From: Palaemon carinicauda
Lineage: Eukaryota > Arthropoda > Malacostraca > Decapoda > Palaemonidae
NCBI RefSeq assembly: GCF_036898095.1
Contig: NC_090743.1
Location: forward strand, 20,072,479-20,136,478
Direction: 5' to 3'
Length of the DNA stretch: 64,000 bases
Position 1 is the first letter of the stretch, and each line of letters opens with the position of its first letter. Below the pieces are notes generated by a model. The model was not told the DNA's origin. It was given only the letters and a program-made list of their open reading frames with translations, and did not search any database. A program made the translations under genes and the position numbers. Shown here in pieces: positions 11,795 to 22,593 of the stretch.

Positions 11795-12399
11795 TAAATC
11801 ATTAACCCACAGTGTCTACTTCACTTCGGTTTTGGATGATGCTTTTAGAATTCGTCATCATGCTTGGTTAATTTATAAAGTCATTTGTGTTCTCAAACAT
11901 TTTAGATATATAACATACATAAATATAATTTCGTGGTTCAAGAATTACGCAAAAATAAAACATTTATTTTTGAAAAAAATATTCATCTATTGAATTGAAA
12001 AATAATTCATAATGTTTAAAGCAATAAAAATAATGTCTAGCGTTTATTTCTCATTGCTCTTCCAGACCAGATTTTTGGTGAAAATACGATGATAGTGACT
12101 AGTATTAAGTTCTGAATGTAACCAAAATTCTGCTAACAAAGTTTCGAAATAAAAAGTGAGAGAGAAACCCGATTCCAGTATTCTAAACAATTGGAATCTC
12201 TTTTATTAATATAGACTCCGTGATGTATGAGATACACAAAGCAGTGAACATTTAGAATGCGTTTCTATTTAAATCCTAATGTGAAGAAAAATTTTCGCAA
12301 GTTTGAATATCGGGATGCATGAAATGAAAAACAGAAAAAAGGTATTTTTGAAGTTAGAATATACTCAACGAAAATAATTTTTAGACTTACCAACTTCAT
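4359..12399 (-). CDS. Putative two-exon gene for a short secreted proline-rich cationic peptide
   Basis: The proposed mRNA joins exon 1 (ATG AAG TTG, then donor GTAAGT) to exon 2 at 4559 across a 7.8 kb phase-0 intron. The product would be 69 residues. It begins MKLVVLSSLLVVTVFVVFQP, a strong signal peptide, with cleavage likely after VEA at residue 23. The mature part would be 46 residues. Its first half has seven prolines (start KPRPLPVAVPHP), its net charge is about +4, and it ends in Cys-Arg-Cys-Lys and a stop. A very short first exon splitting the signal peptide is common in arthropod secreted and cuticle genes. Proline-rich cationic peptides of decapods include antimicrobial families, but I recognise no specific family. 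The large intron contains a gypsy-like retrotransposon. The exon 1-exon 2 link is inference; exon 2 alone is better supported. Confidence 0.5.
4944..4998 (+). repeat. Poly-T tract
   Basis: About 55 consecutive T residues. It may be the poly(A) tail of a minus-strand retrotransposed sequence, but I do not recognise the flanking DNA. Confidence 0.9.
5104..5790 (-). mobile_element. SINE-like 0.69 kb element, copy B
   Basis: A minus-strand member of a family found at least five times in the window. It runs from a (TA)n array (5789-5851) through a conserved start with the motif CACCAGCCACCGG to a tail motif GGGTTGTAGCTTAGC-like end and an (ATT)n tract at 5106-5140. No RNA polymerase III box or protein is recognisable. 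It lies inside the 7.8 kb intron of the peptide gene. Confidence 0.85.
5852..6500. other. No gene seen; TA array at its end
   Basis: AT-rich sequence with a 69-codon open frame at 6225-6434 that lacks any recognisable domain, ending in a (TA)n array at about 6440-6500. It may include the 5' part of the following LTR, whose start I could not define. Confidence 0.4.
6501..7336 (+). repeat. 5' LTR (3' portion certain, left boundary uncertain)
   Basis: The segment from about 7095 to 7330 recurs at 11127-11376, including ATAATTACCCAGTGTTGTTT and the end CGGACACGGGACCATTGTAT. Because the 3' copy is truncated on its left, the 5' boundary cannot be fixed by comparison. The left limit given is the end of a TA array and is a guess. 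Confidence 0.55.
7337..7350 (+). other. Possible primer-binding site
   Basis: TGGTGCCTAGACCC lies just after the LTR end. A TGG start is expected for pairing with a tRNA CCA end. I could not assign a specific tRNA. Confidence 0.4.
7800..8636 (+). pseudogene. Gag fragment with charged coiled coil and SCAN-like region
   Basis: The region starts with a highly charged Glu/Arg/Lys helix (about 7862-8110). A gag-like stretch follows, seen as PRF..EAPDEFFYYFE near 8226-8270. At 8480-8630 there is a segment with WTEAANVREMTDLEELIILE and EQYIRGIPEHIRMY, which resembles a SCAN domain (the capsid C-terminal fold). It is split over frames with stops at about 8235, 8483 and 8498. The resemblance to SCAN is from memory of the pattern. 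The SCAN domain is thought to derive from the gag of Gmr1-like elements, so the match suits the rest of this element. Confidence 0.6.
8637..9578 (+). CDS. Gag zinc knuckle and retroviral-type aspartic protease ORF (defective element)
   Basis: A 313-residue open frame. Residues about 95-112 contain a CCHC zinc knuckle (VCFKCGKRGHINKECW). Residues about 183-190 contain the protease active-site motif (LRDTGCNH). A glycine-containing region (LLGNEVGG) near residue 253 fits the second half of a retropepsin. The frame ends before any RT motif. The real start is probably further upstream in the fragmented gag. Confidence 0.75.
   Translation: MKKLDKATSLSDDYNIISRKPSSGMKFQPSLRPSVKYSSNHGNQFSKVYVDKFNRYSGSSTGTVPKQNVIVPQQQSSNHPPSNIVKDAQKVNIVCFKCGKRGHINKECWSNLPKAFTQVIKDNFTSQTAKTKKQSGKVEEENKPANVYMTNRTNPNSVDTFKPYNYEGMLAAMDESERTPFMILRDTGCNHVVVVRRVLLLVEHSLTGDLVILKGIGGEEVTHICRLKLSCEFLTGNFDLAVKDSLAVEGVDVLLGNEVGGTPFVPCPIVTEKPLKYSPTTKLEMDYLYLFPSCVTTRGITKKVAAEEEKEIE
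9808..10675 (+). pseudogene. Ty3/gypsy integrase, frameshifted
   Basis: The N-terminal part (9808-10012) has the first half of an HHCC zinc domain (HETGHW). The frame then shifts to the 10013-10675 ORF, which continues with FFWPGMHMDV and CRECHNCQ. The catalytic core shows the three acidic positions: Asp in IIDIVGPL, Asp in QSDRGTNV and Glu in DALERFHQ, spaced as in gypsy integrases. A C-terminal helix region (MIFGREVRGP) follows, then a stop. The frameshift between the zinc domain and the core prevents function as it stands. Confidence 0.85.
10676..11126 (+). pseudogene. Integrase C-terminal region and truncated RT N-terminus
   Basis: Broken frames continue the integrase tail. From about 11038 an RT start is readable: EVDYLLQNGLAEQSSSPYSS, then PCLLV. 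This is the conserved entry to a gypsy RT. The sequence then jumps into LTR sequence at about 11127, so the catalytic RT is absent. Position after integrase rather than before it is the notable point. Confidence 0.7.
11127..11385 (+). repeat. Partial 3' LTR, ending in TA array
   Basis: It matches the 5' LTR from ATAATTACCCAATGTTGTTT to GACACGGGACCAT with point differences. Its left part is missing and its right end merges into (TA)n at 11388-11462. Confidence 0.8.
11463..11712. mobile_element. Short repeat between TA arrays
   Basis: About 250 bases lie between (TA)n at 11388-11462 and 11713-11791. It shares the motif CTAGTCCACTGCA..AAGGCCTCA with 21279-21306. It resembles a repeat I recall as widespread in decapods. 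No protein is encoded. TA on both sides suggests insertion into a TA tract. Confidence 0.55.
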
Positions 12400-12607
12400 G
12401 ATGAGAAACTTAGGAAGCACAGTTCTTCTTGTACCTTCTATCTTGAGGTTCAGACAGGAAGACCTCTAACACTTGGTCATGCAGTGGGAGTAGGCGGTCT
12501 TGCCGAGTCTCTGGGCGGAGTTTCGTTAGACCCAAAACCAATGTTTCCTAAAACATTACGATCTTCTGGGCTGAGCTAAGGGAATTTACCACTTTGCTTT
12601 TGCATAC
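12391..12607 (-). CDS. Candidate exon 1 of the proline-rich peptide gene (5' UTR plus MKL)
   Basis: On the minus strand the sequence CTCATC-ATG-AAG-TTG is followed by an excellent donor, GTAAGT (12390-12385). Coding bases are 12391-12399. Upstream, a pyrimidine tract and TTAG at about 12608 could be an acceptor, making 12400-12607 a 5' UTR exon. It could equally be transcribed from a nearby start. The pairing with exon 2 rests on matching phase 0 and on restoring a normal signal peptide. Confidence 0.4.
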
Positions 12608-12614
12608 CTAACAG

Positions 12615-14493
12615 AAAAGAAAAAAGAACAAAGACGGATTGAGTTACGAATAGTACATAATAATTTTATGTATGTTTAAGATTGATATATTATCAGCAGC
12701 ATTTATGTCAAATACTCACAATTTCCAAAGAAATACTGTTTTGTACAGCAAACTTTTCCAGGAGGATGAAAGTTTGTTTTTATTTTATGTCGTATGATAA
12801 GGCACAAATAGTAAAAAAAAAAAAAAAAAAAAACACTAATTAGATATCTTAAGTGCACAGTGACTACATCACACGCATTCTAATTAAACGCTTCAACCTT
12901 TATTGGTGTCCTCCCTGTAGTCGTAATTTAAAGTGATTCACCTCGCAGATTTTTTTCTCTATAATTGCACGGGTGTGACATTCAAATATACATAAATTAT
13001 GATTTATATGTCCATACTTCAAATATGTAAGTAAGTCACATTAGGTATTATAATTTACAGTATGATGTATATAGGCCATATCCAAAGTTGACAAGATCTC
13101 GTTCACCCAAGTTAAATAGCACTGTATGATTTGAATTCCATATTCCTTATAGCAATATAAATTCTGTGAATTCTTGACTTTTACTCTGCTCATTACTAGT
13201 TTATCAGTAGAATGTTTTCCAGTTTAATGGCATCTAATTTACACGTGTCCTAATTCTTGTATTTAGATATGTGTTGTACATCAAGGTAAATGAACTCTAT
13301 CATCATGAAAATTCCACAAAAACCTATAACTCAGCATGTTGTTGTAGCAAGATTGCATTTTGATAGCGAGGGGAGTTTAGTTTCCTTTGTGCGTTCAAGT
13401 TGACAAGGGTCTCCCCTGAGAAAGTGTAGTTGTGTCCGGTGTACTTACAAACTTTTGTAATAAATGAGAAAACCCATATTCAGGTGTCTCATTATCCGTC
13501 AAGCATGGGACATGCGTATTTCTCATTAATGCCATGTTGCCAAGGGATTTTTCAGTGGCTCAAAGTCTTTTATAAGACGACCCAGAGTTGTAAATACAGG
13601 ATTATATATTAGTTCATTATAAGTTAGCCTACTCTGGAAAGATTTTCTTCTTGTGACAAAATCTGCTGGATGCATTCAATGACGTCATCTGATGACAAAA
13701 TCAGTGCTACTCTTCAACACAACTAGGGAATTTATATGATTAGGATTTGCACTTTCTAATCTGTCCAGACAAACTTCATAATTAAAATATTGCTTTAGTT
13801 TGAATTAAAAAAAAAAAATCAAATATAGGCTATAATGCAATGATTTTTTGTGAGTATAATGACGTGTCTCGGGAGGAGTACATATACATAGTCGTGATCA
13901 CAATGTGCAGATGTTTTGGCATTTCCTTCTAGTATCCAACTAATAGCAATAGATAGATTTATTGTGAGCATATGATGGCTTGAGTCTACATTATCATCCC
14001 TGGGAAGTTATAAAGTTAAAAACTGTTAAAATTGGAACTTTTTGCCTGGTATTAAAGTGATTACACATTTGAAATTCTGGGCATGGGATTGGGGGTTGGG
14101 GGAGTTCAGGCTTGGGGGGGGGGGTTAATTTTAGTCTGGGGGAGTCAAGTCTCCCTCCCCCCTCATTGATTGCTCTACTAGTGGTGAGGAAAATTGCCGC
14201 TAAAATCATCCTGCTTTTCATCAACGGTTGTAGCTCAGCTAACAATAATAATAACACTAATATCCTACTAAACTCTGTTCAATCTAAAAATAATTGGAGC
14301 CCAATTTCTCAAAATATGAAATTTTCCGAGGAAATTTGCTACTACGTTTGTTATATTTACCGATTTGTGCTATTCAAACACTTAAGAAAATAGAGTATTT
14401 TAGCACTTACAGTATATACATTCACTTTCAAACGAAAAAAAAAATCATATGAAAATAGTCTCCTTTCAAATTGAAATATACCTTGATAATACC

Positions 14494-14495
<2 letters not shown>
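12615..14495. other. AT-rich intergenic DNA; G-rich tract at 14088-14160
   Basis: I see no convincing gene. A poly-A run sits near 12812-12833. A G-rich stretch at 14088-14160 contains several runs of at least three G followed by C-runs, so it could form a quadruplex or hairpin. Confidence 0.5.

Positions 14496-14583
<88 letters not shown>
14496..14583. repeat. (TA)n/(TG)n microsatellite
   Basis: About 55 bases of TA pass into about 30 bases of TG. Open frames across it are artefacts. Confidence 0.95.
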
Positions 14584-14586
<3 letters not shown>

Positions 14587-14639
14587 AATGCTAAAAAAAT
14601 ATACAACATACAACTTTTCGTAAAAAAAAAAAAAGTCTT

Positions 14640-15553
14640 ACAATGGTTTTTTAAACGGAGAAAATCGGCTTTTTTTTTGTGTGTCAATGTCATTCCCATC
14701 ATAATTCTTTCCATAGCTCTCCGAGTTGTAACTAGATAATGCTCTAAGGCTTTAGTAAGGCTCCAAGTTTATGATGCGTAAGTTAAAACTGGTAAGACCG
14801 TCCGATTAAATACTCTTTATTTTATAGATAGTGGCATTTTACTTTTCATAATCTCATTTTGTTTTCAAAAAGCTCTCAATCCCATGCTTATCCTTCTTTT
14901 GATTTCGGTTTCGTGTCCTGGGGGGAACACTTGCTGCCTGTATAAAGTGCGTATATTCATTAGCAATCTCTAGAGGTTCTTCCATAACTCTTAATTGGTC
15001 TTTGCATTTTCATTGAATATTATTCTAGTTTTACTCATATTCATTTTCAGTCGTACATTTCTGTTTTCATTATTAAAATCTTCTATCATCTTTTGCATTC
15101 CTCTCATCATTCACTTTACATAATTATGTCATTGCATTCCTCCCATCATTCACTTTACACAATTATGTCATCAGCAAATCTTAAATTTTGCTGATTTTCC
15201 TCATTTAAATTCTTAAAAACTTGTTCTAGGCTGTGAATAATTTGGGAAAGATGGGGTCTCCTTGTCTCACTTCTTTCTTAAACGAAATTCTCACTATCTT
15301 TATGTAATTTTAGGATTGCTGTACATCCTGTATAGATAGATATCTTCAAGTATTCTAACAAAAGATTCATGTATTACCTGTCTTTGAAGGGCTTTCATTA
15401 CTGGGGAGGTTTTAAGGGAATCAAAGGCTTTCTCATAGTCTATGAATGCCATAAATGTTGGTTTGTCATACTATGTTGATTTTATTTTTCATTAACTGGT
15501 TGATTACATGGATATGGTTAGTTGTTGAATACCTACTTCTAAAACCTGCCTGC
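14640..15553 (-). pseudogene. RTE-like LINE reverse transcriptase fragment, copy 1
   Basis: Read on the minus strand, the fragment shows FIDYEKAFDSLK (15420-15455), RQGDPIFPKLF (about 15228-15262), LRFADDII (about 15165-15190) and, near the 3' end, LTYAS.TWSLTKALEH and RAMERIMMG. These are palm and C-terminal blocks of an RTE-type reverse transcriptase. Many stops and shifts are present. The 5' side breaks at a (CT)n tract at 15554, exactly where the copy at 49955-50262 also breaks. A third copy is at 21262-22170. Confidence 0.8.
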
Positions 15554-15555
15554 TC

Positions 15556-15634
<79 letters not shown>
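15554..15634. repeat. (CT)n microsatellite joining two LINE fragments
   Basis: About 80 bases of CT separate the minus-strand RTE fragment from plus-strand LINE-B sequence. Confidence 0.95.
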
Positions 15635-15637
<3 letters not shown>

Positions 15638-17118
15638 GAGATGCAACGTTAACGACCAAAATGTGTATAGAGAATTTAGAAAGATATTCAATTGAAACTG
15701 ATGATATAAGACAAGATTAATGCTTGTGCAAGAAAGAAAATATTTGGGGCGAACTACAGCCACAATTTAAGCTAAATATTTTCATAATTAATCTATTTAT
15801 ATTTATAGATTGGAGAGACTGGTGCGCATACGAACATGCAAAACCCTAGATTCCTGTCATCAGAAAATTTATAGTAAATATCCTATTTAGGTTGCAATAT
15901 TTCATTTATTACTCAATAATGACATTTCATTATTTCTTATTTATCTTTATCATATGAGGATTTACTGCATGATTCAAATCACTTATTTTGTTTACAACAC
16001 GAAAATTTAAAACTCTTAGCTCCTTCAGAGGCAAAACAGTACCAAGTATTTCGCTAAGAATCGAATGGATCTATTTTGTTTAAATATCTTCTTCTTCTTT
16101 GTCTACATCTTTTCCCACTTCTATGTGGGGTCGATGTTTCTGGTCAGCTTTCTCCATCTACCTCTACGAAAGCTTAAGAGATTTGGACTTAAGCTCTGAA
16201 TCAGGCTGTGAGCAGAGCATAAGTGAAGCTACTCACAGGTTTGGTAACTGCTTGGACTTCCTATACACCGACTTCCCAGGCGTTATAACAAGTAAAGTTG
16301 GTTCTCCAGTTGGGACACCTGGTCAGGCCTTGATTTCATTAGTAGTGAAGACTGAGCAGCCTGCCCGGATGTATCATACTCGTGTAAGATTTGATAGTAT
16401 TGAGCTTGCTGCTCCTTAGAAAGAGAATCTAGTCAACACAATTGAAAGGTGTATCTCTTCTCGTGTGCTAAGGTACCGAGTGAAAGACAAACCTTGGTCC
16501 AATGATGATTGTAGACCTGCTCATTTGTAGAAGCAGGAGGCCTATCATATTTGGAAGGGTAACAGATCAGATTTGACCTGGAATAACTATACTCAGCTTA
16601 TAACTTTTGCTGAGAGAGTTTATGCTTCAACTGAAAACGAATACAATTTAACCATAAAAGAACCCCTTCCTGGTACAACCCAGGAACTTAAGTGGTGGGG
16701 TACCCATAAATTGGCACTCTTTAGTGTAGTCGTAACAGTTTCCTGTTTACTTGAACTAGATGGCTCTGTCACTCACTGTCCAAAGGAAATCGCAACCCTC
16801 TTGGCTGATATGTTTGACAGTAAGCAGAGTAATGAGAAACTTGATTTTCCTCTTTCCAGTTTCCCTGAGGCTAAACTGATAAAGCTTTTTGATTTTGTAA
16901 AATTACGGCTCTCTTGACGAACCTTCATGCTTGTCAAGGTGTAGAGCCAAATGGTATTTTTCCTTTGTTTTATATAAAGACTGCCGATGTTTTAGCTCAA
17001 AAGTTATTTGTTATTTTCGGCAAGTTAGGAAGAAGAGGTGTTTGTAGCACTTGTTGAAGACTTGGTAATGTAATTCCATTATGGGAATGTGTTTGTGGTA
17101 GCTCAAGTCCAGCTTATG
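15635..17118 (+). pseudogene. LINE family B, 5' part, copy 1
   Basis: It is collinear with 53147-54540 at high identity, starting at CATGAGATGCAACG right after a (CT)n tract in both places. The region 16175-16415 encodes part of an endonuclease-RT linker (EATHRFGNCLDFLYTDFPGV). The next frame (16573-16917) contains TWNNYTQLITFAERVYAST and SVTHCPKEIATLLADMFDS. Stops at 16417 and elsewhere make it dead. RT catalytic blocks are not reached in this copy but are present in the 53-56 kb copy. Confidence 0.8.
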
Positions 17119-17363
17119 TGTACACTGCTCTAAAAACCTTAGTTGATTCCTCTTCGGAGTTGTTAGCTATCCTTAAAAACTTGTTAATCACTACACTGAC
17201 TAGTTTTTTTATGTTGGAACCTGTGAAGAACTACCTGCGGTGTACACTGCTCTAAAAACCTTAGTTGATTCCTCTTCGGAGTTGTTAGCTATCCTTAAAA
17301 ACTTGTTAATCACTACAGTGACTAGTTTTTTTTATGTTGGAACCTGTGAAGAACTACCTGCGG
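17119..17363. repeat. Tandem duplication, 122-bp unit x2
   Basis: 17119-17240 and 17241-17363 are nearly identical, starting TGTACACTGCTCTAAAAACC and ending ACTACCTGCGG. They differ by one substitution and one T in a homopolymer. The duplication lies where the LINE-B copy loses similarity to its partner. Confidence 0.9.
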
Positions 17364-18470
17364 TTGACAAGAACTGTATATGACTGGGTGTCTTCCTTGT
17401 TGATAGCCACAAAAAAAGCATATGGTTAAATCATTTAATTTGGAAGAGCTAGTGAACGATCGTGCTAGCTTGAGACACCGGCGGTACCCATGGCTTGAAT
17501 TATATATAGGTCTGTAATAAAAAAAATCGTACATATTTTTTATTTTTATTTTCATTAAGATACTTTAATTATCTACGTTATTATTTAATTCTTTTATTTT
17601 CATTATGATACCGATGAAATTATCAACGTTATTTATTTATCCCCCAAAATATTAATATAAACTCTTACAATAATGATGCAATTGTTTCAAGATTTTCATT
17701 GATGTGCGGCATTATCAGCCAATGACACCGTAACTTTAATCATAACATATATTTTCATTAAAATGTAAAAATAAAGAAAAAATCATGTTTTTTCAAGTAT
17801 ACAATTATGGAAATAGGAAATTTCTCGGAATTATCATGTTTCTTGATTTTTGTCTAGTGACTCTAGGCTGTTTCTATATGTAGCTACCAGTACTGATGAA
17901 GTAGATAAACAGTAGTGGGAGTATATGAATTTTTGCCGAAATGCCTTGCCCATGTGGCTTCAAGAAACACATAAAATACCTTAAAATGAGAAATAAATCA
18001 TAGGGGGCCTTACACTGCCCCCCCCCCCCCACTCCCAATCCCCATCTGAATAGGCTTGCTTCACTCGACACCCCCACACAAGAAAAATCTGAAAAGACTT
18101 CCCTGACCACTGGGTATCATAAGGACATTATCATCATATTCCCGGATTATTGACCAGGCAGTGTTGAGGCCATTCCCTCAAATCCAGAAAGATATGCTTT
18201 ACATGTGCAATGCTCACACATGAGCAAGACAGAGAAAACATATTGTCGTCTGTTTATTTTTTCCTAGAAAATTTTAGGTTTTGGGTACATTTAATTATCG
18301 TCGATAACTATTTATGCATATTTTGGTAGAATCATAACCTAAAAAATTTTATTATATGAACAAGCAGACAAAGAAATACGATGAACCTAAATTAGAGAGA
18401 CGCAGTAAACATTTATTTACAAAAAAGAAGTAACATAAAAATTATAAGAAAATGATGATCTCTTCCTAAG
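17364..18470. other. No gene seen
   Basis: AT-rich DNA with a C-tract at 18018-18030. A minus-strand frame at 17322-17555 with a CFFC motif is short and unsupported. Confidence 0.4.
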
Positions 18471-18635
18471 GAAATCCCAGAAAAGGGTGGTGTTACTGTT
18501 AATGACATAATAAAACTCCTTAGAATTCTTGAAGAAAACTTGAATGAAGAGTTACCCAGGTCAGAAAAGGGATGCGTACGCGACGCAATTGCTTGCGTAA
18601 ATATACTAAAAGAACTTTTTGAGAAGACCATTTGA
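18471..18635 (+). CDS. Possible terminal exon of an unknown gene
   Basis: The frame follows an acceptor-like GATCTCTTCCTAAG and runs 54 codons to TGA at 18633-18635. It encodes a charged helical sequence with GGVTVNDIIKLLRILEENLN and CVRDAIACVNILKELFEKTI. There is no start codon at a suitable place and no clear poly(A) signal close by. It could be a chance open frame. No family is recognised. Confidence 0.3.
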   Translation, partial: EIPEKGGVTVNDIIKLLRILEENLNEELPRSEKGCVRDAIACVNILKELFEKTI

Positions 18636-19599
18636 AAAATCAATTATTGACGTTCTCCTTGCCAAAAATACAATCATCTAAATTTTCAAAATACAAAGTT
18701 CAAAATCGGTTTGTTTAGAAGAGATGGCTATGAACTTTACTAAAATGAAGGCCTTCGTCGAAATATTTTAAGAGAGTTACACGGTTTGAATGTTATTACA
18801 ACTGAAAAACTTGAATTTTTGTTTGATATTAATATGCAAAAACACATTTGATTCAATTACAAAATACTGTGTGAAGATGTACCCTTGACAAAAGTCGACA
18901 CATAATGCACCTTTCTTATAAGGACACTACGCAATTCCTCTAGACCGGTTGTTGTAAATCGTTTCCTGAATTGGCGGGAGGCCAGGTAACCTTGAGCACT
19001 GCAAGTGGCGTAACCAGTCTTGTGAGAGAAGGAGAGAGGGGGAGTCGAGGGAGTGTGTGAATGCACTTTAGGAAAGATTCTGCAAGCTGCGTATTGGCCA
19101 GACGAGTCATGAGGAGGTATAGTTGCTTGCGTTCTGGAAAACATAAATTTACTGCGCATTAATTTTCGCTTTTCTTTTTCTATTCTAATTTTATAGCCAA
19201 TTGAGAAACATTATCGAGTGAAAACAAAGGTGAGACTTTAAAAATAATATTTGAATCAAATTTTTCATCAACGCTGACCCTGGAATGATTTGCAGTACCA
19301 TACACAATGTAAACGGATTCTTAATCCTCAATATTCAGGTATTATTTTATGAAGAAGTTATTCGGACAAGAACAATCTCCTTTTACCAACTAAATTGAAT
19401 TATTACACGTTGAACTTCCTTAAATATAGGGAGCAGAAAATCATAGGCTTCCTTATATCATTTGTTTCTTTCTAACTTCAATTCCTTGTGCCTGTGACTG
19501 AAAGACAAACTTATTAATGGAAAAGTAACGGCAAAGAATCAAAGCAAAGCACGAGAAACTCTGAGACTGGACTCATTGATAGAATTCTCATTGGGGGGG
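18636..19599. other. No gene seen
   Basis: A GC-richer patch at 18930-19140 has a 100-codon minus-strand frame (18857-19159) without a recognisable domain. I do not call it. Confidence 0.35.
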
Positions 19600-19770
19600 G
19601 GGCTGTGAGATCCGAATCCCTAAAAGAACAGTATTGAAGACAGGGCTTGAATCAAATATTGTCCAGTTAACATTAATTGGTTTGATTAGGGTATTAAGGA
19701 ATCCTTCGTTTGAGATTTGACAGAAATGTGGAGAGTTAAGACGAAGTGTGTTGCAAAGCTGGAGAAATTT
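19600..19770 (+). repeat. Dispersed repeat, inverted partner at 56030-56200
   Basis: The segment matches the reverse complement of 56030-56200 over about 170 bases, with shared blocks such as CTTTGCAACACACTTCG (on the minus strand) and the segment around AATCCTTCGTT. No coding content is evident. Confidence 0.65.
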
Positions 19771-20107
19771 CATAACAGAAAACGAAAGGGAAAGGGAGAG
19801 CAGGAAGAGTATTCTGTAAAACAAGAAAAAAAAATTATTTATTTTCTTATTGTCGAAACTTTTTGTTTCTCCATTTGGGCTTCTTCATGTCATATCCATT
19901 TTCTATGTTCGGCTTTATTGAAAAAGTTGTTTATGATTTCAAAATTACTTCTTTCAGCAAATTCTAGAAGGATATTTTTTTTTTTCTTTTGCCTACTCCA
20001 AATTTACCTACTGTATATATGTGTGTATATGTATGTTATTGAGTACCTGCTTATTTTTAAGTATATGTTTTGTTTTGAATTACAAGATTTTGTGCATGGA
20101 AACAAAG

Positions 20108-20307
<200 letters not shown>

Positions 20308-20394
20308 GCAGTAGCCTATATTTATGTACTTGTATTTGGAATTTATGATTTGCTTGTCTGACGACCGAGAGAATTTCTGTTTTTATTCATTTTT

Positions 20395-20563
20395 CACCTC
20401 CCGTTGAAGTACTATTCTTGATATTTCTGTTGTGTTTTTGTCTGATGTCTTGGTTGTTAAGTTGGTGTACTTGGCGACTGGCCCGTTTTCTTGGGTCAAG
20501 TGACTTTGTCTATTCTAGAAAGTAAAGTATGTTAACTTTATTTCCTTCTGGTGTTAGGCTCTG

Positions 20564-20567
<4 letters not shown>
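20395..20567 (+). repeat. Weak dispersed repeat shared with 34790-34960
   Basis: Both segments contain GTTGAAGTACT, a TGTGTTT..TGAT block, GTTAAGTTGG and a CCGTTTT-rich block followed by GGGTCAA, in the same order, and both end at a TA array. Identity is moderate. Confidence 0.45.
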
Positions 20568-20620
<53 letters not shown>

Positions 20621-21144
20621 TCATCTCCTCCCACGCCTATTGACACAAAGGGCCCAAGGGATTCTTTGACTAAATTCATCAAAGGATATAGTCAGGAAGA
20701 AAAAGTTCAATATACAGCTGAACCTCTTCAAGAAAAAAAAAAATAGAAGTAGAGGTTTATACATTTTTGTGATCCTTGGGAATTGTAAATAGCATTTTTG
20801 GATGATAACTATAAAATCAGGCTGTGCGTTTTATTTTTTAATTAGCATATTTCCAAGATGGCCGCCGCTGATACCTCCCATAACAAGTATGTGGCATATC
20901 TCGATAACTAACGGACCGATTTCGATGTTCTTGAAGTAAATCTCATAGTTTATTAGGGTGCTGGATTGACCTATGAGGTGTTTGAATCTATTCGAGGTCG
21001 ATATCGTACAATATGGGATAGGTGGAGGCGGTTGATTTAAGGTCACAACCCAGAGCACCATATGTATAAGCTATGTAGCGCAAACATAAGTTTGTTTCCT
21101 ACCTTTTAATATAATAAAACATGAAGTAAAATGCATTGTGCAAA

Positions 21145-21234
<90 letters not shown>

Positions 21235-21261
21235 CTGTATACATTTATTTATTAATTTATT
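20568..21261. other. TA arrays around a short unassigned segment
   Basis: TA arrays occur at 20568-20618 and 21151-21235. The sequence between has no gene; it includes CCAAGATGGCCGCC near 20853, which resembles a YY1-type site but has no gene context. Confidence 0.5.
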
Positions 21262-22170
21262 TATTATCATCAGCCGTAACTAGTCCACTGCATGAAAAAG
21301 GCCTCAGAAATGTCTTTCGAATCCCGTTTCTTTTTGGTCTTTCTATGATAGTTTATACCTTGCAAATTTTCTTAGCTCGTCCATCCATCGTCTCCTTTTC
21401 CTTTCCATCGCTTCTTTTGCAATCTCTAGGGAACCATTCCGTTCTTCTTAATGTTCGTCTATTATATTCCATTCTCATTATATGTCCTGCCCGTATCCAT
21501 TTCTTTTTCTTACATGTTAGAATATCCTCTACTTTAGTTTGCTCTCGTATCCATTGGCTCTTCTTCTGTCCCTTAGTATTATTTTCATCATTATTCTTTC
21601 CATGGCTCTTTGAGTTGTAACATACTTACGTTCTAAGGGGTTAGTCAGGCTCCGAGTTTCCGAAGCATAAATTAATACTGGTAGGAACATTTGATTATAT
21701 AATTTCCATTGTAGAGAAAGTGGCATTTTACATTCATAATCTCGTTGACCAAAAGCTCTTCATCCCTTGCTTATCCTTATAATTTAGTTCTTGTGTCCTG
21801 GAGAAACACTGTCTGTCCTGTTTACGTATATTTATTACCAATCTCTAGAGGTTCGTCCATAACTCTTATTTGTTGTCTCTGCATTTTCATTAAACATTAT
21901 CTTAGTTTTACTCTTTGATTTTCAGTCCTCCATTTCTGCTTTGTCTTCAAATCTATCGCAATTGCGATTCCTTCCTAGATTCACTAAACTGCTATGTCAT
22001 CTGCATATCTTAAGTTGTTAAGGTATTCCCCATTGATATCTACTCCTACAGTTTCCTATTATAAATTCTTAAAAGAGTCTTCTAGACAGGCTGTGAATAA
22101 TTTAGTAGAGATGGGGTCTCCTTATTTAACTCTTTTCTCAGTTGGGATTTTCTCACTATCGTTATGTAGT
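21262..22170 (-). pseudogene. RTE-like LINE reverse transcriptase fragment, copy 2
   Basis: It is the same family as 14640-15553. The C-terminal block is best kept here: a 65-codon frame at 21529-21726 with FLPVLIYASETRSLTNPLER and TTQRAMERIMM. Further 5' blocks appear in broken frames up to about 22170. Confidence 0.8.
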
Positions 22171-22276
22171 TTTAGAATATATTTTACATATATTCTATAT
22201 GCATACATTACATTTGTCTGTGTATGAGTATGGTAGTTCAGAAATGCATGTATTACACAAGTGTCTATACAAAATA

Positions 22277-22590
<314 letters not shown>

Positions 22591-22593
<3 letters not shown>

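Noticed and set aside
12580..12590. GGGAATTTACC as an NF-kB/Dorsal site for the peptide gene
   Set aside because: One imperfect site in AT-rich DNA, and it falls inside the possible 5' UTR exon rather than a defined promoter.
18857..19159. 100-codon minus-strand frame in a GC-richer patch
   Set aside because: No domain, no splice or signal evidence, composition not convincingly coding.
20851..20870. YY1-like CCAAGATGGCCGCC as a promoter
   Set aside because: No gene or exon follows on either strand.
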